From the NCBI GenBank assembly GCA_030378005.1, contig JAUCGF010000082.1, forward strand, positions 20,707-84,706: a DNA stretch of 64,000 bases, given 5' to 3'. The translations under genes were made by a program, and so were the position numbers. The notes beneath the pieces were generated by a model. That model was not told the DNA's origin. It ran no database searches and saw nothing but the letters and a program-made list of their open reading frames with translations. This document shows positions 1-8,976 of this stretch, one piece after another (position 1 is the stretch's first letter; the number at the start of each line of letters is the position of its first letter). Source of the stretch: Desulfococcaceae bacterium HSG9 (lineage in GTDB: Bacteria; Desulfobacterota; Desulfobacteria; Desulfobacterales; JAUCGF01).

Positions 1-1285
1 GCCGCCAATTGTGTGCGATAAAAAAAACACGCTGCCTTGAAGGAGGCAACCGGCCCGTTTTATAAAAATCACCCTGTTGAATTGTAATAGAACCGGCATT
101 GGGGATATAATCATAAATTTCATTTTGCGTACTAACACCGACTTCTAAATGATACTGACCCTCACCAAGCGGAAAACGTTCTATTTCACAAAGGACTGAG
201 CCATTTCCTGAAATTGTTTCAAAATTAGCATCTAACAAATCGGTTTCCAATCTGGAAACAATGCGATTAAAGGAATCAATAAAGCAAATACCGAAATTGA
301 CATTTTTTAAAGGTAATGGGTTGAAAACGGCATAACTGATCTGTATAGTCAGGCTGTTTCCGCAAATGATGAATTCAGATGGCAGATCGTTGCCGTTTAC
401 GAAAAAATCTATTTTTGTAATCGTAATCAGACCGTTGCCCTGACGATGCGATTTTGGAATGTCGGATAGATGCAGAGAACCGCAATAAGCACCTTCATTT
501 TCGCCCATGTAAATCGCAATGGCCTTGTCTATGGAACCATTGTAAATTAAGTTTCCATTATCTAATACAATTCCACGTTCGCATAAGGCCGCAACGGACG
601 CCATATTATGTGTAACAAGCAAAACCGTTCGTCCTTTTTTAGCAACGTCTTCCATTTTGCCAAGGCATTTCTTTTGAAATTTAACATCGCCGACAGCCAA
701 TACTTCATCAACAATTAAAATATCTGATTCCAGATGAGCGGCTACTGCAAAAGCCAGACGAATATACATACCGCTGGAATAACGTTTCACCGGCGTATCG
801 ACAAAAGCGCTGATTTCCGCAAAATCAATGATTTCATCAAATTTTTTTTTAATCTCAAACCGCTTCATTCCTAAAATGGAGCCATTAAGAAATATATTCT
901 CACGCCCAGTCAATTCAGCATGAAAACCGGTGCCGATTTCGAGGAGGCTTGTCACTCGCCCATACATTTCGACTGTCCCTGCTGTGGGAGTGGTAATACG
1001 GGATAAAATTTTTAAAAGGGTTGATTTTCCTGCCCCATTGCTTCCGATGATGCCTATCACTTCACCCTGCTGAACCTTAAAACTGACATTTTTAAGTGCG
1101 TAAATTGTATTTTCAAGTTTGTCGCTTTTCTGATATTTAGCTGTTTTATTTTCGGTTACATCAGAATTCCGCAATTTTCGGTATAAGGCATAAATTTTAT
1201 TGCCTATTTTTTCACTTAACAGGTTTGTATGCGTTTGTCCGAGCTTGTATATTTTAGTCAGCTTGCGGATAGTAATGATGTGCAT
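1..1285 (-). CDS. wzt: Polysaccharide ABC exporter ATPase (Wzt-like), 3' end beyond window
   Basis: This is the cytoplasmic ATPase of a polysaccharide exporter. The reading frame opens with ATG at 1285 and runs off the left edge with no stop, about 428 residues. Visible parts are a Walker A motif (GSNGAGKST, about residues 81-89), a signature region (YSSGMYIRLAFA) and a Walker B (ILIVDE). A soluble C-terminal extension from about residue 270 matches the carbohydrate-binding domain that Wzt proteins use to recognise the chain they export. An extra segment of about 45 residues lies between the first strand and Walker A, as in other O-antigen exporters. It follows the Wzm-like permease by 67 bp, so the pair should form one transporter. 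Only the extreme C-terminus is missing. Confidence 0.93.
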   Translation of the reverse strand, partial: MHIITIRKLTKIYKLGQTHTNLLSEKIGNKIYALYRKLRNSDVTENKTAKYQKSDKLENTIYALKNVSFKVQQGEVIGIIGSNGAGKSTLLKILSRITTPTAGTVEMYGRVTSLLEIGTGFHAELTGRENIFLNGSILGMKRFEIKKKFDEIIDFAEISAFVDTPVKRYSSGMYIRLAFAVAAHLESDILIVDEVLAVGDVKFQKKCLGKMEDVAKKGRTVLLVTHNMASVAALCERGIVLDNGNLIYNGSIDKAIAIYMGENEGAYCGSLHLSDIPKSHRQGNGLITITKIDFFVNGNDLPSEFIICGNSLTIQISYAVFNPLPLKNVNFGICFIDSFNRIVSRLETDLLDANFETISGNGSVLCEIERFPLGEGQYHLEVGVSTQNEIYDYIPNAGSITIQQGDFYKTGRLPPSRQRVFFIAHNWR

Positions 1286-1352
1286 AAACGAGATCGTTTC
1301 TGTGTTTCAGCTTGTTTACAGAATAGCACTAATGCACTATTGCTTAAAAATG

Positions 1353-2219
1353 CTAAATAATATCTGAAAAAGTTTGTTCCGTTTTGCGGAAATAATAAAT
1401 TCCGCCGACCAATATAATAAGGACAATTACAGTGGAAACTGACATCATAACAGGATCAGGCGCACCTTTACTCAATAGCGCCCATCTGAATCCCTCAATC
1501 ACCCCGACCATTGGATTAAGACCGTATAACCACTGCCACTTTTCGGGAATCAAGCTAGTCGAATACGCCACTGGCGACGTGTACATCCATAACTGAGTGA
1601 TAAAAGGAACAACAAATTTAATATCCCGATACTTTACGTTTAACGCTGTCAGCCATAATCCGATTCCGAAAGCTGTCAGAATGGCTATCAGCATGAATGC
1701 AGGCAAAAGGAAAATACCATACGATGGCGCAATTTGATACCAGACCATCAATGCAAGTAAAATAACGAAGGCAATGGTAAAATCAATGAATCCCGCAAGT
1801 ACTTTGCTTAACGGAAGAATCAGGCGAGGAAAATAAACTTTGGTGACAAGATTCGCTGAACTCACTAAGCTGTCACTTGAATCGGTTAAAGAGCGTGCAA
1901 AGTAATTCCATGGCAAAAGCGCACAAAAAGTATAAATCGGATACGGAATGCCTTCAGACGGCAATTTTGCAAGATAGCCAAAGATAAGACTGAAAATGAT
2001 CATGGTCATCACAGGTTGAATAACAGCCCATCCGATACCAATCAAACTTTGTTTATAGCGCACGGCAATATCCCGCCATACAAACATGGATAGCAGTTCA
2101 CGATACTCCCATATCTCAGAAATATTCAATTTGAACATGCTGCTAGGTGCTTTGATTAATATTTTTTTTCGGTGTGAACAGGGATTAGTTTCTTGGGCGG
2201 TATTCATACTGATTGTCAT
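1353..2219 (-). CDS. wzm: Polysaccharide ABC exporter permease (Wzm-like)
   Basis: This is an ABC-2 type membrane permease of 288 residues that should carry an undecaprenyl-linked polysaccharide across the inner membrane with the downstream ATPase. The soluble N-terminus (about 40 residues) includes the family pattern YRELL-FVWRDIAVRYKQS, followed by about six hydrophobic segments and a C-terminal helix before FRKTEQTFSDII. The length is normal for the family. Its ATG overlaps the TGA of the upstream glycosyltransferase (ATGA), indicating translational coupling. An in-frame ATG four codons later (MNTAQE) is an alternative start. The permease implies ABC-dependent export, although Wza/Wzc-type genes also sit in the same locus. 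Confidence 0.92.
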   Translation of the reverse strand: MTISMNTAQETNPCSHRKKILIKAPSSMFKLNISEIWEYRELLSMFVWRDIAVRYKQSLIGIGWAVIQPVMTMIIFSLIFGYLAKLPSEGIPYPIYTFCALLPWNYFARSLTDSSDSLVSSANLVTKVYFPRLILPLSKVLAGFIDFTIAFVILLALMVWYQIAPSYGIFLLPAFMLIAILTAFGIGLWLTALNVKYRDIKFVVPFITQLWMYTSPVAYSTSLIPEKWQWLYGLNPMVGVIEGFRWALLSKGAPDPVMMSVSTVIVLIILVGGIYYFRKTEQTFSDII

Positions 2220-3268
2220 GCGTCCGGCCTGTGGATACTCTCGAATTGACGTTTTTTAAGTTCTTTAATACGCTGTTTGATCAGAATTGCTGAAAATTTT
2301 TGATATAAATCAATATTCTTGCCCTTTTTATCCATCTTACCAACTTGCGATGTATGCCAAAGGTGGACTAATGGGAGATATGTAAAAGGCCATACCGAGC
2401 ATATCTGCGCCCTTTCCCAAAATTCGCAGTCTTCTCCCCCCCATCCGATAAAGGCTTCATCAAAACCGCCGATATTGAAATAGGCTTCTTTGTTTACAGC
2501 AAGGCTGCCGCCTGCTTCCAGATTTTGAATAATCACTTCGGGTGCATTATTTGTATTAATCTTTGAACAAGAGGTTATCTCATCAGAAATTTCTTTATTC
2601 ATGTAAAAAATATATCGTTTTAAGTTGATAATTTCGTATCCTTGGTTGTGTTTCTCAACTAGTTGAACTGCATAATTATACGGTACTAGCATATCATTAT
2701 CATGTAAAATAAGCAACTTTCCTTTTGCAATGCCAGCTCCTACATTGAAGGTATAAGAACGCGAATATGGCATGTTTGGATACTTAGGTGAAGTGTGAAT
2801 ATAGGTCACCCATTCTGGAATATGTTGTTGTATCTCAGGGTGTTCGGATTGCTCTACAACGATGCACTCAAATGCTACATCTTGTTGAGCAGCAATTGTT
2901 TTTAAGACGCTGAGAAGATTGGGCAATCGTGAGATGCCTTTATGGCCTATGATAAACGAAATTTCAATATTATCAGAGTTGAAATCAGGTTCATTCCTGA
3001 ATTGAATCGGCCAATCATGCAACGCTCTCCGCATTAAACGCAATCCGAATACAGGAAAAACTTTGGCGGCATGCAATTCGGATGTCCATTTCCATAAACA
3101 TCGCACTCCCTGATTTTGAGGTGCCATCTCTAAACATTCGTCCCGATTGCATATTTCAATCCAGGCAGGATGATAAGAATGGCCTTTAACTATTTCATTT
3201 AGTTTTATTTCATACTTAAGCCAGTCAAAAAGTAAAACACCGATTTTTTGTTTAAAAGAATAGCGCAT
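2216..3268 (-). CDS. Glycosyltransferase family 2 with galactosyltransferase-type C-terminal motif
   Basis: This 350-residue protein is a predicted cytoplasmic glycosyltransferase of the GT-A fold. The catalytic domain begins near residue 100 (ISFIIGHKG), contains a DxD-like metal site (LHDNDML) and ends with the GGFDEAFIGWGGEDCEF block of the N-terminal-galactosyltransferase/GT27-like family, where the ED pair is the probable base and acceptor site. About 100 residues at the N-terminus have no clear domain. It is translationally coupled to the permease gene. Donor and acceptor cannot be read from sequence. No strong Shine-Dalgarno precedes the ATG. Confidence 0.85.
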   Translation of the reverse strand: MRYSFKQKIGVLLFDWLKYEIKLNEIVKGHSYHPAWIEICNRDECLEMAPQNQGVRCLWKWTSELHAAKVFPVFGLRLMRRALHDWPIQFRNEPDFNSDNIEISFIIGHKGISRLPNLLSVLKTIAAQQDVAFECIVVEQSEHPEIQQHIPEWVTYIHTSPKYPNMPYSRSYTFNVGAGIAKGKLLILHDNDMLVPYNYAVQLVEKHNQGYEIINLKRYIFYMNKEISDEITSCSKINTNNAPEVIIQNLEAGGSLAVNKEAYFNIGGFDEAFIGWGGEDCEFWERAQICSVWPFTYLPLVHLWHTSQVGKMDKKGKNIDLYQKFSAILIKQRIKELKKRQFESIHRPDA

Positions 3269-3299
3269 ATATTGACTGAATCATTGATTGCATGGATTT

Positions 3300-3593
3300 T
3301 CAAAGTTCAAAGGTATGCTGAATTTGTAATTTGGATCGTTTACAATCACGAGCACCTCTGAAATGCTGACTCCAGCAATTGAAGATGTTTTTTGGGTTGA
3401 ATATAGTACTGATAACAATTATTGGATAAAGGTGCACTTCTGATTTTGGATAAATTGTTTGTGTCTGAGGCAGATCTGGTGCGAAGATATCGACTTTGTA
3501 ACCAGATGCCAGCAATGCCCGAATCACGCCATCATCTAAATGACGTCCGAAGTAATCGCCTAAAAGAAGAAAATAGGCTGCTTTTTTTTTCAT
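3300..3593 (-). pseudogene. N-terminal remnant of a glycosyltransferase
   Basis: The 97-residue frame starts like a GT4/GT-B enzyme: MKKKAAYFLLLGDYFGRHL, then a Rossmann-like ALLASGYKVDIFAPDLP. It loses family resemblance after about residue 60 and stops, whereas intact relatives have 350-400 residues. The continuing frame on the same strand reads differently for about 40 codons, suggesting a frameshift followed by truncation. It sits between two intact glycosyltransferases in the same orientation, so it is probably a decayed member of the locus. A functional short protein is unlikely. Confidence 0.6.
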
Positions 3594-3724
3594 CGTCTGA
3601 GTAATTTCAGATATGATTTCATTCTAATTCTGCAATATAGACACAGAATGCTTAGTGAAGCAGATTCAGCAGATCGAAAAATTTTATGAAATCCCGCCAA
3701 AGGAGTGCTGAAATTTCATCAATA

Positions 3725-4822
3725 TCACCTGTTTCGACCGGTTTTTATCACATTATCCACAATAGCATGAAGTCGTTGAGTAAAATTTTGAAATGAAAAA
3801 TATTCCAGACCTTCCGGCACACCTTTTGGACGTTTAAGCGCATTAAGAATACCGGTTTTAATATCATCCGGATTATCCGGATCGACCAGTATGCCAAGTT
3901 TGCCATTTACGACAGCTTCCCGACTTCCATCTGCTTTACTGGCGACAACCGGTATGCCGCACGCCATAGCCTCTAAAAAAACAAAGCCGAATCCTTCGCC
4001 ATAGCTGGGCATCACATACGCATCGGCCAAACGATAATAATCCGCCTTTTGAGATTCTGGAATAAATCCTGTAAAGATCACCCGATCCGTTATGTCAAGA
4101 CATTTCACTTTTTCCATTAATCTGGATTTATCATCACCTTCACCTACAATTATATATACTAAATTGTCTATTTTACGGCTCAATTTAGAAAGCAGATCAA
4201 TCACCTTATCAAATCCTTTGTCTTCATTAGACCTGAGCCAGCCGAGAGTCATCAACACCCGTTTTTCTTGCAAACCATAGCGTTTAAGCAATGTTTCATT
4301 TTTAGGCCCCGGAGTGAATTTGTCAATTGCCACCGCATTTGGTAAAATAAATCCTTTTTTATCTGCTATATGCGTCCATTTAAGAAAGCGTTTCTTGCTC
4401 AACCGACTGACCGAAATAAAAGCATCTATTTTTCTAATGCACAGATTGACTATTTTGTTCTGTGATGGTTGCCATGCTTCAATTCCATGAATGGTTAACA
4501 GCAATGGCCTTTGCAACCACAAACGAAGAAAATAAGCAATGGGGATAAGGTGAATATGGCCGCATATTATTAAATCGAAATTTCTACATCGCATTACAGT
4601 TTGTAAAACTGTGACAAAATACTTCATTTTGCCGCGGATACCCTTAGTAATACATGTCAGTTTATCAGGCAGCACGTTATATGGTTTGGGTGCTAAACGA
4701 GGAATAGCCACAACTTGGGTGCAACAAGGATGTTCGCATAAAACCGTTAACAAATTTCGATTGAAAAGAGCTATGCCTCCGTTTCCTCCAAAAGCGTCTG
4801 TGAGAAGAACAATGATCCGCAC
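3725..4822 (-). CDS. Glycosyltransferase family 4 (group 1)
   Basis: This GT-B fold glycosyltransferase uses a retaining mechanism on nucleotide sugars. From the chosen GTG at 4822 the protein begins RIIVLLTDAFGGNGGIALFNRN, which matches the family N-terminus including the Gly-rich donor loop. An upstream ATG would add 27 residues that overlap asnB and look like read-through. The C-terminal half carries the hallmark EGFGFVFLEAMACGIPVVAS, with the E-x7-E pattern used in donor binding. It is about 365 residues and starts 8 bp after the asnB stop, so the two are co-transcribed. The sugar specificity is unknown. Confidence 0.88.
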   Translation of the reverse strand: MRIIVLLTDAFGGNGGIALFNRNLLTVLCEHPCCTQVVAIPRLAPKPYNVLPDKLTCITKGIRGKMKYFVTVLQTVMRCRNFDLIICGHIHLIPIAYFLRLWLQRPLLLTIHGIEAWQPSQNKIVNLCIRKIDAFISVSRLSKKRFLKWTHIADKKGFILPNAVAIDKFTPGPKNETLLKRYGLQEKRVLMTLGWLRSNEDKGFDKVIDLLSKLSRKIDNLVYIIVGEGDDKSRLMEKVKCLDITDRVIFTGFIPESQKADYYRLADAYVMPSYGEGFGFVFLEAMACGIPVVASKADGSREAVVNGKLGILVDPDNPDDIKTGILNALKRPKGVPEGLEYFSFQNFTQRLHAIVDNVIKTGRNR

Positions 4823-4829
4823 CTGAAGC

Positions 4830-6629
4830 CTATTGTGTTTTATAAAAAGTTTTATACACCATTTTTGCCCAACCGCGTAATCCCCTTTCATGACATGAAA
4901 CACCAGACATGTCCGAAAGCCATTTTCTTATTGGCACTGTGAAACCGGTCTTTGAACGTCGAAATATTTCATCTGGAAGCGGTTTCGAGGGGGTTTGTGC
5001 CATATCATGTTTTGTCGGCGAATGATGATCGTACGCCATTCCGGCGATAGTTTGTAATAAAGGCAAATCAACAAAAGGCACTCGGATTTCCAATGAATGT
5101 GCCATGCTAGCCCAATCCGCATCACGTAACAGTTGGTTGCGTAAATACCAGTTTAATTCTAATGCTGCAACCTTTAAGTGTTCATTTTTAATCTTTTTTA
5201 CAGTTCGCTCCAGCAGGAACATTGTTTTTAGCGTATTCCACCCTTCTCTGACCATATCGGCATCCAAAATATCAGGCAATTCCCAAGGCATGTACAAGCC
5301 TCGGCGCAACAAATAGGCACCGCTCCAATCAGCTCCGTAGTTAAAAAGCCCGGCATATTTGGGAGAAGTAAAACGATTCAGAATAGATGCGCTGATGAAG
5401 TGTAGGGCTTTATGCGGAATTGAAAGTTGGGGTAAACGTTTGAATAGCTTTACGGTCCGTGGTATTTGAGAAAAGCTAGGATAGCCTCCGAAAAGTTCAT
5501 CGCCGCCTAAACCGGATAATGCCACCTTCAATCCGCATTGGGATGCCGCATGGCTGACCATGAAAGTGTTAAGACCATCAATGGTCGGCTGATCCATTGC
5601 ATTGAAAAAAAATTCCAGTGATTGCTCAAAATCATTTTGGTTAATCCTGATAGAATAATGTTGGGTACCATAATGGGAAGCAATTTTTTTCGCTAAAAGT
5701 GTTTCATCATTATGCGAACCTTCGTACTCATCAAATCCCAATGTAACCGTTATAATACGGTTTTCAAATTCGGTCGCTAAAGCTGTTAAAGTTGCAGAAT
5801 CGAGACCTGCCGATAGAAATAAACCCACTGGGACATCTGCGATCAAGTGATGACAAACGCTGTCTAAAAGAACTTGCCTTAATTGTTCCTGCTGAGGACA
5901 ATCATGAAGGGTCGCCCCTGCATTAGTAAACAACGCATCATTGATATCAGTAACCGTTTCGGGTTCCTCAACACCACTTGCATCCACCCATAAACAGGTA
6001 CCGGCAGGCAAAGAACGGATTTTACGATAAAGCGTAAATGGTTCAGGGATATGCCCCCAGAGGAAAAAACCGACATGGCCGGCAGGTTCCGGCGTTGTAT
6101 CAATCGCACCTCCGGCAAGCAACGCCCGCACCTGTGAAGCGGCTTTGAAAGTCCGTCCATCATCATAGTAATAGAGCGGTTTGATTCCAAACGGATCACG
6201 AGCTAGGAAAAGGCCCCGACGCTTATTATCCCACAAGGCAAAAGCATACATACCTCGTAAATCATGAAGCATTGCACGGCCTTTGGCGGCATAAAGATGT
6301 AACAATACTTCCGTATCACTGTGAGAACGGAAATGATATCCTTTTTTTATCAGTTTTTCACGGAGAAATGCGTAATTATAAATTTCTCCGTTGAAACTGA
6401 TTACGAAATTACCATTATCACTACACATCGGTTGCGTAGCCAGATCGGAAAGATCAATAATTGATAATCGACGATGACCTAAAGCAACACGCTTGTCGCT
6501 GGAAAACCATTGGCCCTCTCCGTCAGGCCCGCGCTTTTGCATGGAATCGCATATAAGCGAAAGTTCATTTGCATCTGTTGGTTGGGAAACAACCGAATTG
6601 TAGGAATATATACATGTAATGCCGCACAT
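4830..6629 (-). CDS. asnB: Asparagine synthase (glutamine-hydrolysing)
   Basis: This is an AsnB-type amidotransferase of 599 residues. Cys2 (MCGIT) is the glutaminase nucleophile of the class II amidotransferase domain (about 1-210; RGPDGEG and ISFNGEIYNY motifs). The synthase domain has the ATP-pyrophosphatase loop LSAGLDSAT in place of the commoner SGGLDS, and GLGGDELFGGYP. Such genes are common in capsule and exopolysaccharide loci, where they are thought to amidate sugar uronic acids or simply supply Asn; which applies here is not visible. The C-terminal region (about 500-599) is compatible with the family. It lies directly upstream of the GT4 gene. Confidence 0.93.
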   Translation of the reverse strand: MCGITCIYSYNSVVSQPTDANELSLICDSMQKRGPDGEGQWFSSDKRVALGHRRLSIIDLSDLATQPMCSDNGNFVISFNGEIYNYAFLREKLIKKGYHFRSHSDTEVLLHLYAAKGRAMLHDLRGMYAFALWDNKRRGLFLARDPFGIKPLYYYDDGRTFKAASQVRALLAGGAIDTTPEPAGHVGFFLWGHIPEPFTLYRKIRSLPAGTCLWVDASGVEEPETVTDINDALFTNAGATLHDCPQQEQLRQVLLDSVCHHLIADVPVGLFLSAGLDSATLTALATEFENRIITVTLGFDEYEGSHNDETLLAKKIASHYGTQHYSIRINQNDFEQSLEFFFNAMDQPTIDGLNTFMVSHAASQCGLKVALSGLGGDELFGGYPSFSQIPRTVKLFKRLPQLSIPHKALHFISASILNRFTSPKYAGLFNYGADWSGAYLLRRGLYMPWELPDILDADMVREGWNTLKTMFLLERTVKKIKNEHLKVAALELNWYLRNQLLRDADWASMAHSLEIRVPFVDLPLLQTIAGMAYDHHSPTKHDMAQTPSKPLPDEIFRRSKTGFTVPIRKWLSDMSGVSCHERGLRGWAKMVYKTFYKTQ

Positions 6630-6678
6630 TCGCCAGTTACCAAATAATAGGAGTGGATAAGATCAAACAGACAAGCAA

Positions 6679-7662
6679 TTAGGATAACTGCTTTAGCTTC
6701 CAGTGCCAGGCGGTCTCAATAATGTTTTTAAGAGCGGTGTATTGCGGACGCCAGCCTAAAATTTTCTTGGCTTTGGATGCGCTTCCGACGAGGCTGTCCG
6801 GATCGCCCGGCCTTCTTGGAGACTCGATTGTTTGAATTGTTTTGCATGTTACCTGACGTGCTGTTTCAATCATCTCTTTGACAGATATGCCATTGCCGTT
6901 ACCCAAATTAAATACGTCAGAATCGGCACCACTTTCCAAGTAATTTAATGCCAGAATATGTGCCTGGGCCAAATCATTAACATGAATATAATCACGAATG
7001 CACGTACCGTCAGGTGTGTTGTAATCCGTACCAAATATAGATATATGTTTGTTTTGATCAGACGCGGCATCTAAAATCAGAGGTATTAAATGGGTTTCCG
7101 GATCATGGGCTTCGCCTATTTTGCCATCCGGATCGGCGCCGGCGGCATTGAAATATCGTAGGGAAACATACTTCAGGTTATAGGCATCGGCATAATCACG
7201 CAAAACATTCTCTACAATCAATTTACACTGACCGTAAGGATTGATGGGCATTTGAGGATGGTCTTCGGGAATGGGAATTTTTTGTGGAATTCCATAAGTA
7301 GCGCATGAGGATGAGAAAATAAATTGATTAACATCATGCATGCGCATGGCTTTAAGGAGATTTAACGTGTTCACCACATTGTTGTAGTAATATTTTTCCG
7401 GATTGGTAACTGATTCACCTACATAAGCGTAGGCGGCAAAGTGCATTACGGCATCAATCGAATAGTGTTTAAACACCATGTCAAGCAGATCGTAATCAGC
7501 TAAATCACCGAGAACAAATTCGCCCCATTGCACAAATTTTTTATGTCCATAAACAAGGTTATCAAATACGACTGTGTCATATCCCTTTTCGTACAGCATT
7601 TTATTGGCGTGTGAACCGATATAGCCGGCTCCGCCCGTGATGAGAATCGTTTTATTTTTCAT
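6679..7662 (-). CDS. galE: UDP-glucose 4-epimerase
   Basis: GalE interconverts UDP-glucose and UDP-galactose (or the N-acetyl forms) to feed the polysaccharide pathway. The start at 7662 gives MKNKTILITGGAGYIGSH, placing the NAD-binding GxxGxxG at the extreme N-terminus as expected; a longer frame from 7719 would add 19 unsupported residues that overlap the ligase gene. The catalytic Ser-Tyr-Lys set is visible (SSSCATYG, then NPYGQCK giving YxxxK). The length of 327 residues is typical. It lies 20 bp downstream of the ligase gene. Confidence 0.95.
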   Translation of the reverse strand: MKNKTILITGGAGYIGSHANKMLYEKGYDTVVFDNLVYGHKKFVQWGEFVLGDLADYDLLDMVFKHYSIDAVMHFAAYAYVGESVTNPEKYYYNNVVNTLNLLKAMRMHDVNQFIFSSSCATYGIPQKIPIPEDHPQMPINPYGQCKLIVENVLRDYADAYNLKYVSLRYFNAAGADPDGKIGEAHDPETHLIPLILDAASDQNKHISIFGTDYNTPDGTCIRDYIHVNDLAQAHILALNYLESGADSDVFNLGNGNGISVKEMIETARQVTCKTIQTIESPRRPGDPDSLVGSASKAKKILGWRPQYTALKNIIETAWHWKLKQLS

Positions 7663-7681
7663 AATTCTATGATTTATCTTT

Positions 7682-8974
7682 CTATAAGTTTGAGGCTGAT
7701 GACCTAGGTGATCGTGCAACTACAATCGCTACCAGTACGGTAAATAATACCGCATTCGCCGGAATTTGAAGATTAAAATCTGCTATACTGTGAATCAGCA
7801 TAGCGGTTACACCGGTCATGGCGCCTAGCGTTGTTCCACGTACCAATCGACTCGGATGCCTTATTTTTTTCAATCCTCTTTTAAAGAAAAGGACAATCAT
7901 CCATAGATAGACGCCAGCAAGCAGAATTCCCACCTCGGTAATGAATTCAAGATAATCGTTATGTGCCCTGTAAAAACGAACTTGGAAACCGGCCGGTTGG
8001 TATTGCGTAAACATCGTACTAAATGTGCCCGGACCGGTTCCAAGTACTGGATAGTCTCGAATCATTTCGGCCAAATTTTTCCATAGAGTTAAACGGGAAA
8101 TCAAACTTGTGTCCGATTGAACAGATTTAAGTGTTTTAAATTCCTCAACTACATTTTTGTCAAATAAAATTATAAAGCTGATAAAAAATAATCCGCCTAT
8201 AAAAGCCGCAATCAATTTAAAACGATGCTTCGGATAGTTTCTGAGGTAGAGGACCGTAACAAGGGTCATACTCAGCATAGTGCTGATCAAGGCACCTCGA
8301 CTCCGTGTGAAAATAAGTACGATTAGCATTATCAAAAATAAATATACAATTAGAAAACGCTTGCCGCCTTTATAGCCGGTAAAAAACATTCCAAATGTCA
8401 ACGGTAACGCCATCTCCATATAGCCGGCAAAGCGATTCGGATTTCCAAAAGTGGATGAAGCGGCTGCCAAATCAATGTTGAGGGTGCTTTGAGCATAATT
8501 CCACCACGGAAAGGGATTATGCCCGGATACTTTTAAAAGCCCCACAATTGTTAGGAAAACGGCGACAGAGATAATAACATAAACCAGTTGACGTAGATGG
8601 GCACGTATAATAACAGAATCAATCACCAAATAAAAGAGAACAATATAGTTACCAAATAAAACAGCCGGCCATAAACTGACATGCGGAATTTGTGAAAAAC
8701 CGGTCGCGCCAAAGACAATTATCAGAAGAACGGCAATTGGTTTATTCAAAACCACTTGCGGACTTCGCCAATCCCATAAAAGGCTTTTTTGTACCAAGAC
8801 TGATGTTAAAGCAAGCAGGGTTACGAAATGAATAATTATCACCGCCCATTGGTATTCAGAACCACGAGCCAGCGGTGTAAAAATAATAAGAAAATAGATG
8901 AGGTAACGTGCAAAACCCGAAAAAAAACTTCGCACGGCGGTCAGGTTATATGCTTCAACATAAGCGGCATTCAT
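7682..8974 (-). CDS. O-antigen ligase / Wzy-family polymerase-like membrane protein
   Basis: This 430-residue polytopic inner-membrane protein has about ten hydrophobic segments. The Wzy_C/WaaL-type periplasmic loop is recognisable: SSTFGNPNRFAGY in the middle, then LTLWKNLAEM, PVLGTGPGTF and AHNDYLEFITEVG, with the Arg and His residues this family uses on lipid-linked glycans. Sequence does not separate a polymerase from a ligase. The start lies two bases after the TPR gene stop, so it is operonic. Possible roles are Wzy-like polymerisation of the exopolysaccharide or transfer of the chain to an acceptor. Confidence 0.85.
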   Translation of the reverse strand: MNAAYVEAYNLTAVRSFFSGFARYLIYFLIIFTPLARGSEYQWAVIIIHFVTLLALTSVLVQKSLLWDWRSPQVVLNKPIAVLLIIVFGATGFSQIPHVSLWPAVLFGNYIVLFYLVIDSVIIRAHLRQLVYVIISVAVFLTIVGLLKVSGHNPFPWWNYAQSTLNIDLAAASSTFGNPNRFAGYMEMALPLTFGMFFTGYKGGKRFLIVYLFLIMLIVLIFTRSRGALISTMLSMTLVTVLYLRNYPKHRFKLIAAFIGGLFFISFIILFDKNVVEEFKTLKSVQSDTSLISRLTLWKNLAEMIRDYPVLGTGPGTFSTMFTQYQPAGFQVRFYRAHNDYLEFITEVGILLAGVYLWMIVLFFKRGLKKIRHPSRLVRGTTLGAMTGVTAMLIHSIADFNLQIPANAVLFTVLVAIVVARSPRSSASNL

Positions 8975-8976
8975 AC